This document shows, piece after piece, positions 1-8,375 of a stretch of DNA of 21,828 nucleotides. Position 1 is the first letter of the stretch. Each line of letters starts with the position of its first letter. Source of the stretch: Coptodactyla brooksi (lineage: Eukaryota > Arthropoda > Insecta > Coleoptera > Scarabaeidae). Where the stretch lies: the NCBI GenBank assembly GCA_033557675.1, contig JAWQRM010000516.1, forward strand, positions 1 through 21,828, read 5' to 3'. Under the pieces are notes generated by a model, which searched no databases, had not been told where the DNA came from, and was given only the letters and a program-made list of their open reading frames with translations. The position numbers and the translations under genes are program-made.

Positions 1-413
1 GCTTTTGCATAATAATGAAGTAGTAAACCACCATAATTGTCATTATTTGGCAGATAAAAATCCCCTAGAGGCAACAAACTCATTTTCAAAACTTTTAGGG
101 TGTTATTATTATAGGGCGAATTAGGAAATGAAATTTTGCGTCGGTTTGAAGTGTGTGTTGCAAAAGCTGGAATGCATTTTGAACTCGAATTTTAGGCAAA
201 ATTAATTAAAAGCACGATATGCTACTATATGTGCGGGTAGTAAATCTTGCGTGGCACTCTAGACTCGAACACATTTATTGATTTATTTCGAAAATTTTGT
301 TATAGAACCAAACATTGTTTATACTCAAATGAAAAGCATAAATCAGAAGCTATAAAATGTTTATGAAAAAAATATACTATTCCATTAAAAAAATATATAT
401 AACTTGTTTTTTT

Positions 414-425
414 GGACACCCTGTA
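414..425. repeat. Terminal-like motif GGACACCCTGTA
   Basis: GGACACCCTGTA (reverse complement TACAGGGTGTCC) recurs at the ends of many insect interspersed repeats. It sits after an A/T-rich stretch. Only this one end can be seen and no partner in inverse orientation was found within 1 kb, so it is probably the end of a truncated element. Confidence 0.35.
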
Positions 426-1618
426 AGTATATTAATGCCAGCTTTTAGTTTCCATACAGCAGTTTGCTCACCCTATACCACAGTTTTTGTCCTGCAACGA
501 TATCTCTTCGCAATTCCGAGATGTCCGATGGGGAAATCATACTGTATTGAGATACTGACAATGTATCTCAAAAAGTATATGCGTGCTATGTTTGTGCTTA
601 AAGAATGGAATATTTCAGTGTTAAGAACCACTAATGCGTTCACAGTCTACTATTAATTTTCATTTATAAAATGAACTGTACTTGGCGTATAAAAATAAAT
701 AATATCGACTTAAGTATTTCGTTTCATCAGCAAGAAAAATGCGAAGTGAGCAGCTCTTAGGCGTACCTACCCAACGTACAACAGCCTACGAGATATTAAT
801 TATTTTAATCACAGAAAAATTACAGCCTTGGCATAGTTACTTTAACATGTTTAGATACCGCATGATGATAGTAATTATAATGCTTGTTGTTGTGGATTTT
901 TATATTGTTCTTGTGGAATATGTTTACCACTGGGATTTTCTTTTGTTCGCTAGTGACCAAGGTCTCCAGAACACGAATACTGGTTTGAGGGAATGTAGCA
1001 CGTAGTATTTTCAGAAGATCAGTCATTTGATAATTCCAACAGTCAACAAATAAACCATCTATAATTCTTGACATACAATGTAAATACTCCTGTGTCCAAT
1101 TAAAAAAAAATTATTTTTATGTTGTTAAGTTTTAAACGCTTATATATCCGAAAGAAGAAATATTTGGTATTGGTATCAAAGGAATAATAGCTTGAGAGAA
1201 ATTTATAATTCATTTTTCATATAAATAATTTAATTTATAGATTAGATAATTTAATATTTGAAAATATTCTTACAAATTACAAATTTTGAAATCCCCAACA
1301 GCTTTAATAATAATAATAACACCGATCAAAAGTAAACCGTTTTCAACGTTATTGTATAAATGAAATAATAAACACAGATTGGAAGTGAACGGCACAGATA
1401 TGATCCCAAAACTAGAAATAATAACAATTTGTGTGGAATAATTAGTTAATTTTAGTGAATCCGCACAACAAATTCATTAATGACCATGACGAATTCATAA
1501 ATTTTGCGATGGGTTTTGTAATCTTTTACAACCCATAGCTTTATTAGCATGCCATTAAGCAGAGAATAGAAACCCGGTAGCAGGTAAGCACAGGGCAGAA
1601 CTTAGTAAACGAAACATT

Positions 1619-1809
1619 TAGGCAGAAATTTTTATAATCTATTCCTTGAAAGATATATTTACTATTGTATTATTACCATTGTATTCCACCTTACTATAAA
1701 TACAGGTAAAGATTTTTTAGGCAGTTTTTATAATTTATTACTTGAAATACATATTTACGTACTCATTACTATGTATTCCACCTTACTATATAATGCAGGT
1801 GAAGATGTT
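1619..1809. repeat. Two-copy tandem duplication, period about 99 bp
   Basis: Two diverged copies stand head to tail: 1619-1717 and 1718-1809. Both begin TAGGCAG, continue with a TTTTTATAAT...TTGAAA segment, and share GTATTCCACCTTACTATA followed by a GCAGGT or ACAGGT and AAGAT end. The second copy has short deletions. The unit has no coding potential and matches nothing I recognise. The divergence implies an old duplication. Confidence 0.75.
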
Positions 1810-1866
1810 TAAAATTTAGTTTGAAGCAAGCCTTCATCACTTTCGTACACTGCTCATAAAGAAATA

Positions 1867-2447
1867 CAGTCGAGTCGCGATAACTCGAAGTCGAAGGGAC
1901 CGGCTAAATACCTTCGAGTTATCGGAAATCGCCCCCTCCTCCCTTCCCAACCAAACTTTCGTTATCAAAAATAGTGTATGATCGATATAGTACTTTAAGG
2001 CGACGTCTTTCTTACATTGCGGATTCCGCTCAATTTCATTGATTAGTTTAGCTTTTTGGATCAAACTGAGCGTATTTAACTTCCGTTTTAACATTACTCA
2101 AAGCAGACGTAAACCAACGCCACAAATTCACACTTCAAATGTGGACTGGAATGACTAAGCACTTCATGCACGTGCGGTATAGTTCCCCCCACTCACCAAT
2201 CAGAATCAGTCCGCGAGGGGAGAGGGGGTTTCCGCGCCCGCAGACTGGGAGAAAGACACAATGCAAACGGGTTTTTCCCATCTGAATTATAAGGAATGCG
2301 ATCGATAACTTCGACTTAAAAGGTGTCACTTCGAGATATGGAGATAACTTTGCATTGAAAAACATTAAATTGTTTTGGGACTTAATGAAAACTTCTAGAT
2401 AAACGAATATTCGACTTATGAGGGTTCGAGTTATCGCGACTCGACTG
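1867..2447 (-). mobile_element. pogo/Tigger-type element, internally deleted (581 bp)
   Basis: The element has perfect terminal inverted repeats that start CAGTCGAGTCGCGATAACTC and continue GAA, 23 bp in all. They are flanked by TA at 1865-1866 and 2448-2449, the target duplication of the Tc1/mariner superfamily. On the minus strand the element keeps about 350 bp of 5' region and a start codon at 2094. It also keeps the N-terminal helix-turn-helix of a CENP-B/pogo-like transposase, then runs almost directly into the other TIR. The DDE catalytic domain is deleted, so it could only be mobilised in trans. TIRs and TSD are seen directly; the superfamily call rests on them plus the HTH. Confidence 0.88.
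1925..2094 (-). pseudogene. pogo/Tigger transposase N-terminal HTH remnant
   Basis: From the ATG at 2094 the frame reads MLKRKLNTLSLIQKAKLINE, then IERNPQCKKDVALKYYID. This has the pattern of the CENP-B N-terminal HTH of pogo/Tigger transposases: a basic start, Thr-Leu-Ser, Lys-Leu-Ile-x-Glu-Ile-Glu, then Lys-Lys-Asp-Val-Ala. Beyond about residue 45 the match is lost as the reading enters the 3' TIR region. The second DNA-binding domain and the DDE domain are both absent. Confidence 0.8.
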
Positions 2448-2839
2448 TAGTACAAGTGGAAGTAGAAGTATCTATCTTTTTCAACGGGAAAAATAAGAAG
2501 ATACTCCCCAGTATATTGGTCAGCTGGCAAGCACGAAACCAAAATCCGCAAACCATACAATACAAAAAAATGCTTAAAGCGCAAACACTAAATACAAAAC
2601 ATGGAACTGTTAGTATTCGACCGAACACGGGCCGATCAACCATTAATAATATCAACAAAAAGGGTGAAAGTTAAATACTTTAAACAATGAAGAAATAGAA
2701 TGCCACAAATAAAAAATATGGCATAAAATGCACGAACCTGTAGAATCAAACGACAAGTGAAGCAGATTAAGAAAAAGACAACAAAAAAAACAAAAAGAGA
2801 TAACAATGCTACCACTACACCAAAACAGAAGTTTTTTTT

Positions 2840-2882
2840 GCATGACGCACGTTTCGTCGACCAAGTCGACATCTTCAGAAGC
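2840..2882 (-). ncRNA. Hammerhead ribozyme-like motif of a PLE terminus
   Basis: On the minus strand the conserved core CUGANGA is CTGAAGA (2878-2872). Then comes stem II, GTCGAC-TTG-GTCGAC (2870-2856), preceded by one unpaired U, and then GAAA (2855-2852). Stem III is A-C paired with G-U around the loop GUGC. The cleavage triplet is GUC (2846-2844). Stem I pairs GCUU (2882-2879) with AUGC (2843-2840) with one U-U mismatch. This is the minimal, short-stem-III type known from Penelope-like elements, where it lies in the terminal repeats. All core positions are present. The bulged U and short stem I make its activity uncertain. Confidence 0.66.
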
Positions 2883-3314
2883 GCTCGCAGTAAATGATTG
2901 AAAAAACTGTTCTACGTTCTATTTTGTACTGAAATTTGGGGACCAGATGTCGCTCTTACTATCTAACGTTAATAGGGAACGGTCAATAGAGACCATTAAA
3001 CTGCATCTTTTGTTTTCGGACGTGACTGTTACCCAGGTTGTCTTTATTTATTCTTTTAGTGGACCTTATTTCTCGTAAAATTATATTATGTTCCACGAGA
3101 CACTATACAGCTTTCTGACTCTTTTTTAACAGTGTTTTTTACTCTAATTACCACGCCCACGCAACTGATCATGCCTTGGATAAAAATCAGCTACTCTGGA
3201 TTAGGCTTTATCCAATCTGATAAGCTATACAGAGAACTGAACAGCATTGGCCGGCCCTCTGTCTTAATTAAGTCTATCCTTACATTTGATGATTTATAGA
3301 CTTTCAAATGCATC

Positions 3315-3575
3315 CTACAATTTATTACTGGACACATTTCTAAGTAATTTTACGTTGCCTACAATAATCTTATGATTGCTATTAAAAGCATGTTCAGCTA
3401 TACTAGATTTTTCCGTATGACCGTACGTTAGGTGAGCCATGTGCTCTTTAAATCTTGTTTGCGCAGACCTTCTAGTTTGTGCAACATACTTCTTATCGCA
3501 ATCGCCAGAACTTATTTCGTACATTGCTTTCGTATATTCGTAGATATACTTAATCATTGTAAATGCAAGAAAAAA
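3315..3575 (-). pseudogene. PLE GIY-YIG endonuclease fragment, minus copy
   Basis: The frame reads MYEISSGDCDKKYVAQTRRS, then AQTRFKEHMAHL, and later SSIAEHAFNSNHKI. This is the endonuclease domain fused to the C-terminus of PLE reverse transcriptases: the Cys-containing turn, the Thr-Arg-Arg-Ser block, the catalytic-region Arg in QTRFKEH, and the downstream His in AEH. GIY has become AMY and YIG has become YVA, so it is probably inactive. It lies back to back with a similar plus-strand copy about 110 bp away. Confidence 0.8.
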
Positions 3576-3687
3576 TCGCATGATACCACTTTTCTCCCGC
3601 AAGAACAATCAATTAAAAATTCACCAAGGATCTACCTAAAATTTTAAATAAAACGGGCACAAAATAAATCCCAAAGATGAAATCAAT

Positions 3688-3870
3688 ATGTTAGAAAAAA
3701 GTGGAATATACAAAATATGTTGTAGTGATTGTGATAAAACGCATATTGGACAAACTAGAAGGTCTGTACAAACAAGATTTGAAGAGCACATGGCTCACCT
3801 AAAGTAAAGTGGTACGGAAAAATCTAGTATAGCTCAACCCATAAAAACCAAACACCGTGGAAAGTTAAAC
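3688..3870 (+). pseudogene. PLE GIY-YIG endonuclease fragment, plus copy
   Basis: The frame starts MLEKSGIYKICCSDCDKTHI and continues GQTRRSVQTRFEEHMAHLK to a stop at about 3805. Similarity resumes beyond it (SGTEKSSIAQ). GIY is intact, while YIG has become HIG. The stretch from ACAAACTAGAAGGTCTG to TCTAGTATAGCT is nearly identical to the inverted minus copy (roughly 10 differences in 88 positions by eye). The in-frame stop marks a dead copy. No RT domain precedes it; the upstream sequence belongs to the other copy. Confidence 0.8.
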
Positions 3871-3904
3871 ACATCTTTCATCAAAACGTTGAAAACCTAG
3901 CCAA

Positions 3905-4153
3905 GTTATCTTTCATACATTCAAAAATGAAGCTATTCGAGAAAGGGTTGAAGCATAACATAACCAATTACGACAAGAAAACGAGCACAAACAGTATAAA
4001 GTTAAAAATACAATCCACCAAGAAAATAAAACAATAAAAAATATCAGAAAGGAATCACAAAGAAAACAACGCAATATTAGTCAAGGCAGACCAAAGCTAC
4101 ACAAGTTATCATCGACAAAGAACAATACATTACAAAAACCGAAAAATTTATAA
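3905..4153 (+). pseudogene. Unclassified charged coding remnant after the plus PLE copy
   Basis: One frame stays open for about 80 codons apart from a single TAA at 3956-3958. It is very rich in Lys, Glu, Gln and Asn (for example LRQENEHKQYKVKNTIHQEN, then KTIKNIRKESQRKQRN). The composition suggests a hydrophilic coiled coil. No start codon is visible. It may be the C-terminal extension of the PLE ORF or a different decayed gene. The local A-richness favours Lys and Asn codons, so the open frame may be partly compositional. Confidence 0.3.
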
Positions 4154-4801
4154 AAGAAAAACAATAATTATACAGAATTGAAAAGAGACCCCACAAATAA
4201 ATTAGATAACAGATATCGTAATCCATTATACTTCAACTCACTCCAAGCAACAGAAGAATGCAACATTTAAAAGCCTATCCCACGAGTTGGGAGCAATTCC
4301 AATGTAGAAGGAGGATTACAAACAAAAACTAGACATCATATTATCATATTAGATGTCTAATGTAAAAACATCACACAACTAGACATCAGCAAAAGAAAGA
4401 AAAATTTCTAAATCATGAAGATCTCACGTAAAAGTAAAAAAAAACTCAATATTCACGAAAAAATTCAAATATTCCGAAAAACCCGTCAATTTAAATATTT
4501 ATTTATTCTTACAAACATATCTTTAGAAGCTTAAAAGGAAAAATCGAAAAATAAATGTATATGTCAGTTTATCAAATCCAAGATTGAAGATTTTAACACA
4601 ATGTGGCGTTAGATATGAGAATTGGGGGAAGCGATACAAGAACTAAATCAAAAAAACAATGACGTGGGGAAATTTTCATTTTTCCAAACCATGCCTCTTG
4701 AAAACCAAAAGTGATGCCACTTAGATAATGGATTACAAGGTTTGAAATACTCAAACAAGGAATCGTTTAAAAACCTCAAAAAATGGTTAAATGATACTAT
4801 A

Positions 4802-5249
4802 TTCGTAAGAGTATTATACTCTTAATTTGTGTCATAAAACCTTTTTTAAGCTTTTTTACTTTCAATAAATGTTTGCAACGTTTTAGTAAAAAGTTGCAGT
4901 AAGTGTTCAAAATAATTCCCTCGTGTTTTAAACCTTTCTAGGTAGCAATAATGTTATTAATAATATTGGTAATACTTAAATTAACAATAGATCAGTAATA
5001 GTCAGGCAGACTTAGAGTTAATCGACTAAATTAAGTTTCCAAACATTCCATCGCAATTCTTAAGATCCTGTCAGTAGATCCTGTAGATTAATACGTAATG
5101 AACGTATCTAAGCAACGTTTCTGCCATCAAATGAAATATAGCAATTACTGCCGTCGATTAAAGATAAATTACACTCCCTCCAAACATATAGGATAAATTA
5201 CTCAATAAGCTTCATCACAACAGTATAATTTTTCGTAAGAGTATTATAC
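4802..5249. repeat. 18-bp direct repeat pair flanking about 412 bp
   Basis: TTCGTAAGAGTATTATAC occurs at 4802-4819 and again at 5232-5249 without a mismatch. The 412 bases between contain no coding frame that I recognise and no terminal inverted repeat. The pair could be a target-site duplication around a short retroposed insert, or a leftover of a local duplication. Confidence 0.5.
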
Positions 5250-5409
5250 CAAAATTGCATTTGTCTCCCTTGCTTATCTGACCAAATAACTGAGGTAACC
5301 TAGAATTACTGATACTTAGACTTTTAGGCTTAGGAAGAGTTACAAAGTTACGACAAGTGGGAATATATTTCATACTGCTTTCATATCGTTGTAAAGTATT
5401 TTCACTTAC

Positions 5410-5552
5410 CCTTAGTCTCATGTCGGAAACCGTCCAAACCCTACTCGCATAGTCGTTGGAAGCCCCAATGATCATAGTTCCCGTCGAATCAAAATCCACA
5501 GACATTACTCCCGCATTACTCCCAACCAACACACCTCTACACTCCGAAGAAC
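5410..5552 (-). CDS. Atg16: Atg16 internal exon, WD40 blade 2
   Basis: This is a 143-nt exon with acceptor CTTTTCTAG and donor GTAAGT. Two bases complete the split Gly codon and 47 full codons follow: SSECRGVLVGSNAGVMSV, then DFDSTGTMIIGASNDYASRV, then WTVSDMRLR. The GSNAGV...VDFD...GASNDYASRVWTV pattern is highly characteristic of ATG16/ATG16L1 blade 2. The exon ends exactly after the Arg that precedes the conserved His-Thr-Leu-Thr-Gly-His start of blade 3. That next exon is not visible in the 5.4 kb left on this side and should lie outside the window. Translation running past the donor is intronic and has no similarity to the family. Confidence 0.94.
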
Positions 5553-5855
5553 CTAGAAAAGTAGGAAAGAAACGCTACACAGCAATCAGGGAAATAGTAT
5601 GAAAAGTGAAAATATTATGTACAAAAGAATTAATCTTGCTAATAAGCTCCTACTGTGCTTTTTGTCAAAAGTTGCATAATGTAAGACTCATAGTAGCAAA
5701 CAGAACAAAGAAATGCAACTATTCTAAGAGAAACATCGACAACAGAAATAAAAACAATTAGTACGAGTACGTGTATATGCATTATGACTAATATTTGTAC
5801 ACAAATTAGGACTATACACAAATGTACAACCTGCAAAATCTCAATGCATACTCAC

Positions 5856-5873
5856 CTGGTCTTCCCTCAGACC
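5856..5873 (-). CDS. Atg16: Candidate 18-nt Atg16 microexon
   Basis: Eighteen bases, GGTCTGAGGGAAGACCAG, lie between an acceptor (CTATTTCTAG) and a strong donor (GTGAGT). The length is a multiple of three, and both flanking Atg16 exons have phase 1 at this junction. Inclusion would insert six residues, turning VSK-G-SSEC into VSK-GSEGRP-GSSEC, without a stop or frame change. It lies 303 bases upstream of the next exon in transcription order. The insert falls in the loop between WD40 blades 1 and 2. This is inference from splice signals and phase. No transcript is available here, and short exon-like blocks can arise by chance. Confidence 0.5.
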
Positions 5874-6477
5874 CTAGAAATAGCACACTGACGTTAGAAT
5901 ATGGTACAACGGACTTCAACAGGAAAATCGACTATTTTCTTTGCAAATGCATCTTTATTATACAATTTAAATGCTTTAATAAGCAATAAACTTTTACAGT
6001 GGTCACTAGCGTCATTTCATAACAAATAAGGAATACAAAACCACAAATAAAATTTAACATTTAATACAAAGTTGTCATAAAAGAACACAATGGAAAGATA
6101 TCTGGATTAATAATTAATAAAACGATGTTAAGTAGACTAACAATTACACGATTTTAGCTAACAAGGTTCCAGGCTTTTTACGATATTTAAGATAACAGTA
6201 TTATATGGCAAGATCAAACCCTAAATTAAAGAACACTATATACGACACCAATGGTATCGTAAAAGAAAAAATCAAATTAGGTCAATTGACCACTACAACA
6301 GGAAAATCATTATACTCGTATATTAATTACACATTAAAGATGATTAAGGAGGGTTACGATATTTTATTGAACTCAACTCGGAAGTATTATCTGTGCACCT
6401 CAATAGCATTCAATAATATTGAGAAATTTAATAGAAATCTTAGAAAACATATCATATAAGTTAGAGGTAACAATGTA

Positions 6478-6552
6478 ACAATTAAGGCAGCGATTTTATG
6501 CCTCGTCTTATGTCAACATGGTTTGACATGCCGACAACTGCGCACAAGGTAT
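6478..6552 (+). pseudogene. Tc1-like transposase N-terminal HTH fragment
   Basis: This stretch reads TIKAAILCLVLCQHGLTCRQ followed by LRTRY and a stop. It resembles the start of Tc1 transposases, where a helix with an Ile-Leu pair is followed by Gly-Leu-Thr and then the recognition helix. Traces may continue to about 6630 in other frames (RYKE-like and SPKKLSRK-like pieces). No DDE block follows directly. The call is tentative. Confidence 0.35.
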
Positions 6553-6699
6553 TAAAAAGAAACTACAAAGCTGTGTGAGCCGCAATAGCGGCTGTTCGAC
6601 TATGAGTCCGAAGAAACTTTCACGCAAATCGATCAGAGCTTTTCATTAATTACACAAGCCAGCGATGGTTGTGTTTCTTAACTTTTGATAATTAATTCG

Positions 6700-6850
6700 T
6701 ATGCATTTTTAGCGCTGAATCCGAAAATGACCTTTATTCTTTGCCATAACGTCAGGATACTTTGCAGATTTCAAAATTCAAAGTTGTTAAAAAGTCGAAA
6801 AATCGCGAAAATATGAGACTTTAAAATAATCATAATTTTCTATATTATTG
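6700..6850 (+). repeat. Long imperfect inverted repeat, left arm
   Basis: The arm contains TTTTTAGCGCTGAATCCGAA, then AATGACCTTTATT, a CAT..CGTCA block, AAAAAGTC and CGAAAATATG.GACTTTAAAA. The same series of blocks occurs in inverse orientation at about 8905-9055. By eye the arms are about three quarters identical over about 145 bp. They enclose about 2 kb carrying transposase-like fragments, which suggests the ends of one decayed element or two inverted copies of one repeat. Confidence 0.6.
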
Positions 6851-7439
6851 CATTCTTTATTTATTTATTTTCATTAATTTATAAGAGCTACATTGGGTCC
6901 TTGAAAAATTAAATCTATTCGTATCACTTTTTTTCCATGAAAAACTAGCAAAATGATGCCCAAACAAGCTAGTGAAAACTGCACCTCAATACCTTATTCC
7001 TAACTTAAAATATCGATGAAAGAGGATTTAAGGAGAAAATGTATTGCATTTTGCTAGGTTACCTACTGGTTATGCAACCAAAGTAACATAGACAGGAGTA
7101 TGTTGCCTACATACAATTCTACAACTATATAGGTAACTATTAGCCGCATTTTGAAGACATTCGAAATAAACAGCAATCATGTCAACAGCTTCATCATTTG
7201 TAAAAGGCGTTTTTAAAGTTTAACGTGTGCAATATAAATTCTATTTTGCCATTTCTGTCCAATATTGTTATTAGTCATTTATTTTATCTTCCATGGCCTG
7301 CTACTTATTGTTATTAGTCTTGTGTAAAACTAGAAAACTTAAAACCAGAGGTCAATTGGGTCAAACAGAGGAGAAAAGTCCTGTACCATATTGCCATCTG
7401 AACAGACTTTTAGATATTAAACATTTAAAACCAACAAAT

Positions 7440-7505
7440 TAGCGGCGTGGGCAGCACGCTAGCCTGTAACACGGCCCGCGTACTCCTCCCACTCTAGCGC
7501 ACAGC
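7440..7505 (+). repeat. tRNA-like, A-box-containing GC-rich block
   Basis: TAGCGGCGTGGG matches the RNA polymerase III A-box consensus TRGCNNAGYNGG at all but one position. AGCG...CGCT around it can form a D-stem. CCTGTAACACGG follows where the anticodon arm would be. No proper B box follows, since GTACTCCTC is a poor match. The acceptor stem is not evident. It looks like a decayed tRNA-derived SINE head or tRNA pseudogene, and it stands out as GC-rich in AT-rich intron. Confidence 0.35.
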
Positions 7506-7752
7506 GAGCAGAGAGCCACCAAACGAACAAACGATTACAGATATTTACGAATCATATCATAACCACGGAGAGGATAACAATTTTCCACAATTTTCAACAG
7601 TTTAAATATAAGAAAATGTAAAAAAAATCCATTCGTACCTGTCATCTGTTTCCAAAAATGTGTAATACCACTTAAATAGTGCGATTTAGAAGTGATGTAT
7701 AATAATTAAAGTGGCTCCCAAGTCTTATAAGGACTTCAAAAATGTCATAATA

Positions 7753-7816
7753 TACAGGCGTTCCATTTAAAAATCTGAAGTTGGATAGTTTTTAGAATTA
7801 ACCAAACACCCCGTAT
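7753..7816. repeat. Repeat with CAGGGTGTT-type ends
   Basis: TACAGGCGTTCCATTTAAAA at 7753 and AAACACCCCGTATA ending at about 7818 are inverted, diverged versions of the TACAGGGTGTT end common in insect repeats. The block may be a very short non-autonomous element or two abutting ends. The sequence that follows (about 7820-8080) looks like repeat-derived noncoding DNA. Confidence 0.35.
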
Positions 7817-8188
7817 ATTCGAAAATAGTTTCAAATTGTGAAGAGTTCGATTTCATGCTACCTTCATTTAAAACATTTTTTTCTAAAGGGAGCAATACCC
7901 GAGATTAAGAATAAAATACCCTCTTGCGCCATAGGGCTGTATTTTTATCAATTATGCTTATAACTCAAGAACTGTTAATTTTAAGCGTGTACCATCCTTA
8001 TAGTTTTTTCTTCACAATTTTATGTAGATTACAAAAATATATTTTGTTACAAAAAGTTGGAAAAAAATCAAACAAATTTTAGGTTAAGCACTTCAACCAT
8101 GTGTACAATTTGTACGAAATCCTTATTGGGACCAGATCATATAGTATTGTTATAATTATTCTAATGTGGCAATAATTAAACGACTTAC

Positions 8189-8213
8189 AGACGGACGGAC
8201 CGACGGACAGACC
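8189..8213. repeat. Short (GACG/GACC)n tandem tract
   Basis: The tract AGACGGACGGACCGACGGAC continues AGACC. It is an imperfect GACG tetranucleotide array, strikingly GC-rich against the surroundings. Such tracts often sit inside arthropod interspersed repeats. The perfect palindrome at 8302-8323 lies 90 bp downstream and may belong to the same unit. Confidence 0.6.
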
Positions 8214-8301
8214 AACCACCAAAAATAGCATAAATAAGCTACAAAAAGCCTAATTCGTCAAGATCCATCAAAATCTCGACATCGATTTTTTGCGAATGTA
8301 A

Positions 8302-8323
8302 TACTTTCTCTTAAGAGAAAGTA
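8302..8323. repeat. Perfect 22-bp palindrome centred on TTAA
   Basis: The sequence TACTTTCTC-TTAA-GAGAAAGTA is its own reverse complement without a mismatch. It is followed by an A-run. It may be the end of a repeat unit or a fold-back. No protein-binding role can be inferred. Confidence 0.65.
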
Positions 8324-8375
8324 AAAAAAGATTGATCAAAAAGGGATTCATTACCACTTAGAACCGAAAATGTGC

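Larger units (their letters stand above)
2660..3640 (-). mobile_element. Penelope-like element 3' fragment, minus strand
   Basis: In minus orientation the fragment runs from a GIY-YIG endonuclease remnant (about 3570-3315), through C-terminal coding traces with a SLSDWIKPNPE-like stretch (about 3200), to a hammerhead-like motif at 2882-2840. A terminal region follows that contains TTTTGGTGTAGTGGTA. Endonuclease followed by a hammerhead-bearing terminal repeat is the usual 3' arrangement of PLEs. The RT domain is missing, so the copy is 5' truncated. The exact ends are uncertain. Confidence 0.72.
1..5409 (-). other. Atg16 intron, partial, at least 5.4 kb
   Basis: This sequence follows the donor at 5409 and its acceptor lies outside the window. 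It contains a pogo-type element, PLE fragments and short repeats. I see no gene in 430-1600; the 84-codon frame at 820-1074 (minus) is unclassified. The stretch 4330-4800 is AT-rich and unassigned. Confidence 0.75.

Noticed and set aside
820..1074. 84-codon minus frame starting MSRIIDGLFVDCWNYQ
   Set aside because: It looks slightly protein-like in its first 50 residues, but I recognise no domain. There are no convincing splice signals, and it is followed by low-complexity residues. Chance or an unrecognisable relic cannot be separated.
2135..2584. 149-codon minus frame, the second longest open frame in the window
   Set aside because: It runs across the noncoding half and the TIR of the pogo-type element into unrelated flank. 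It has no family features and is a by-product of the sequence.
1..5409. Search for the next Atg16 exon (blade 3, starting with His-Thr-Leu-Thr-Gly-His)
   Set aside because: No minus-strand stretch with an acceptor and the expected WD40 residues was found. The exon is presumed to lie outside the window.
6205..6459. 84-codon plus frame starting MARSNPKLKNTIYDT
   Set aside because: It is AT-rich, with composition like its surroundings and no recognisable motif. It sits just before the Tc1-like fragment but in no evident relation to it.
6570..6625. AGCCGC-AATA-GCGGCT hairpin followed by GACT-ATG-AGTC and GAAGAAAC, considered as a hammerhead
   Set aside because: The CUGANGA core is absent and the GAAA is not placed after a stem that would fit. 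It is more likely the decayed part of a Tc1-like coding region, with similarity to 8845-8870.
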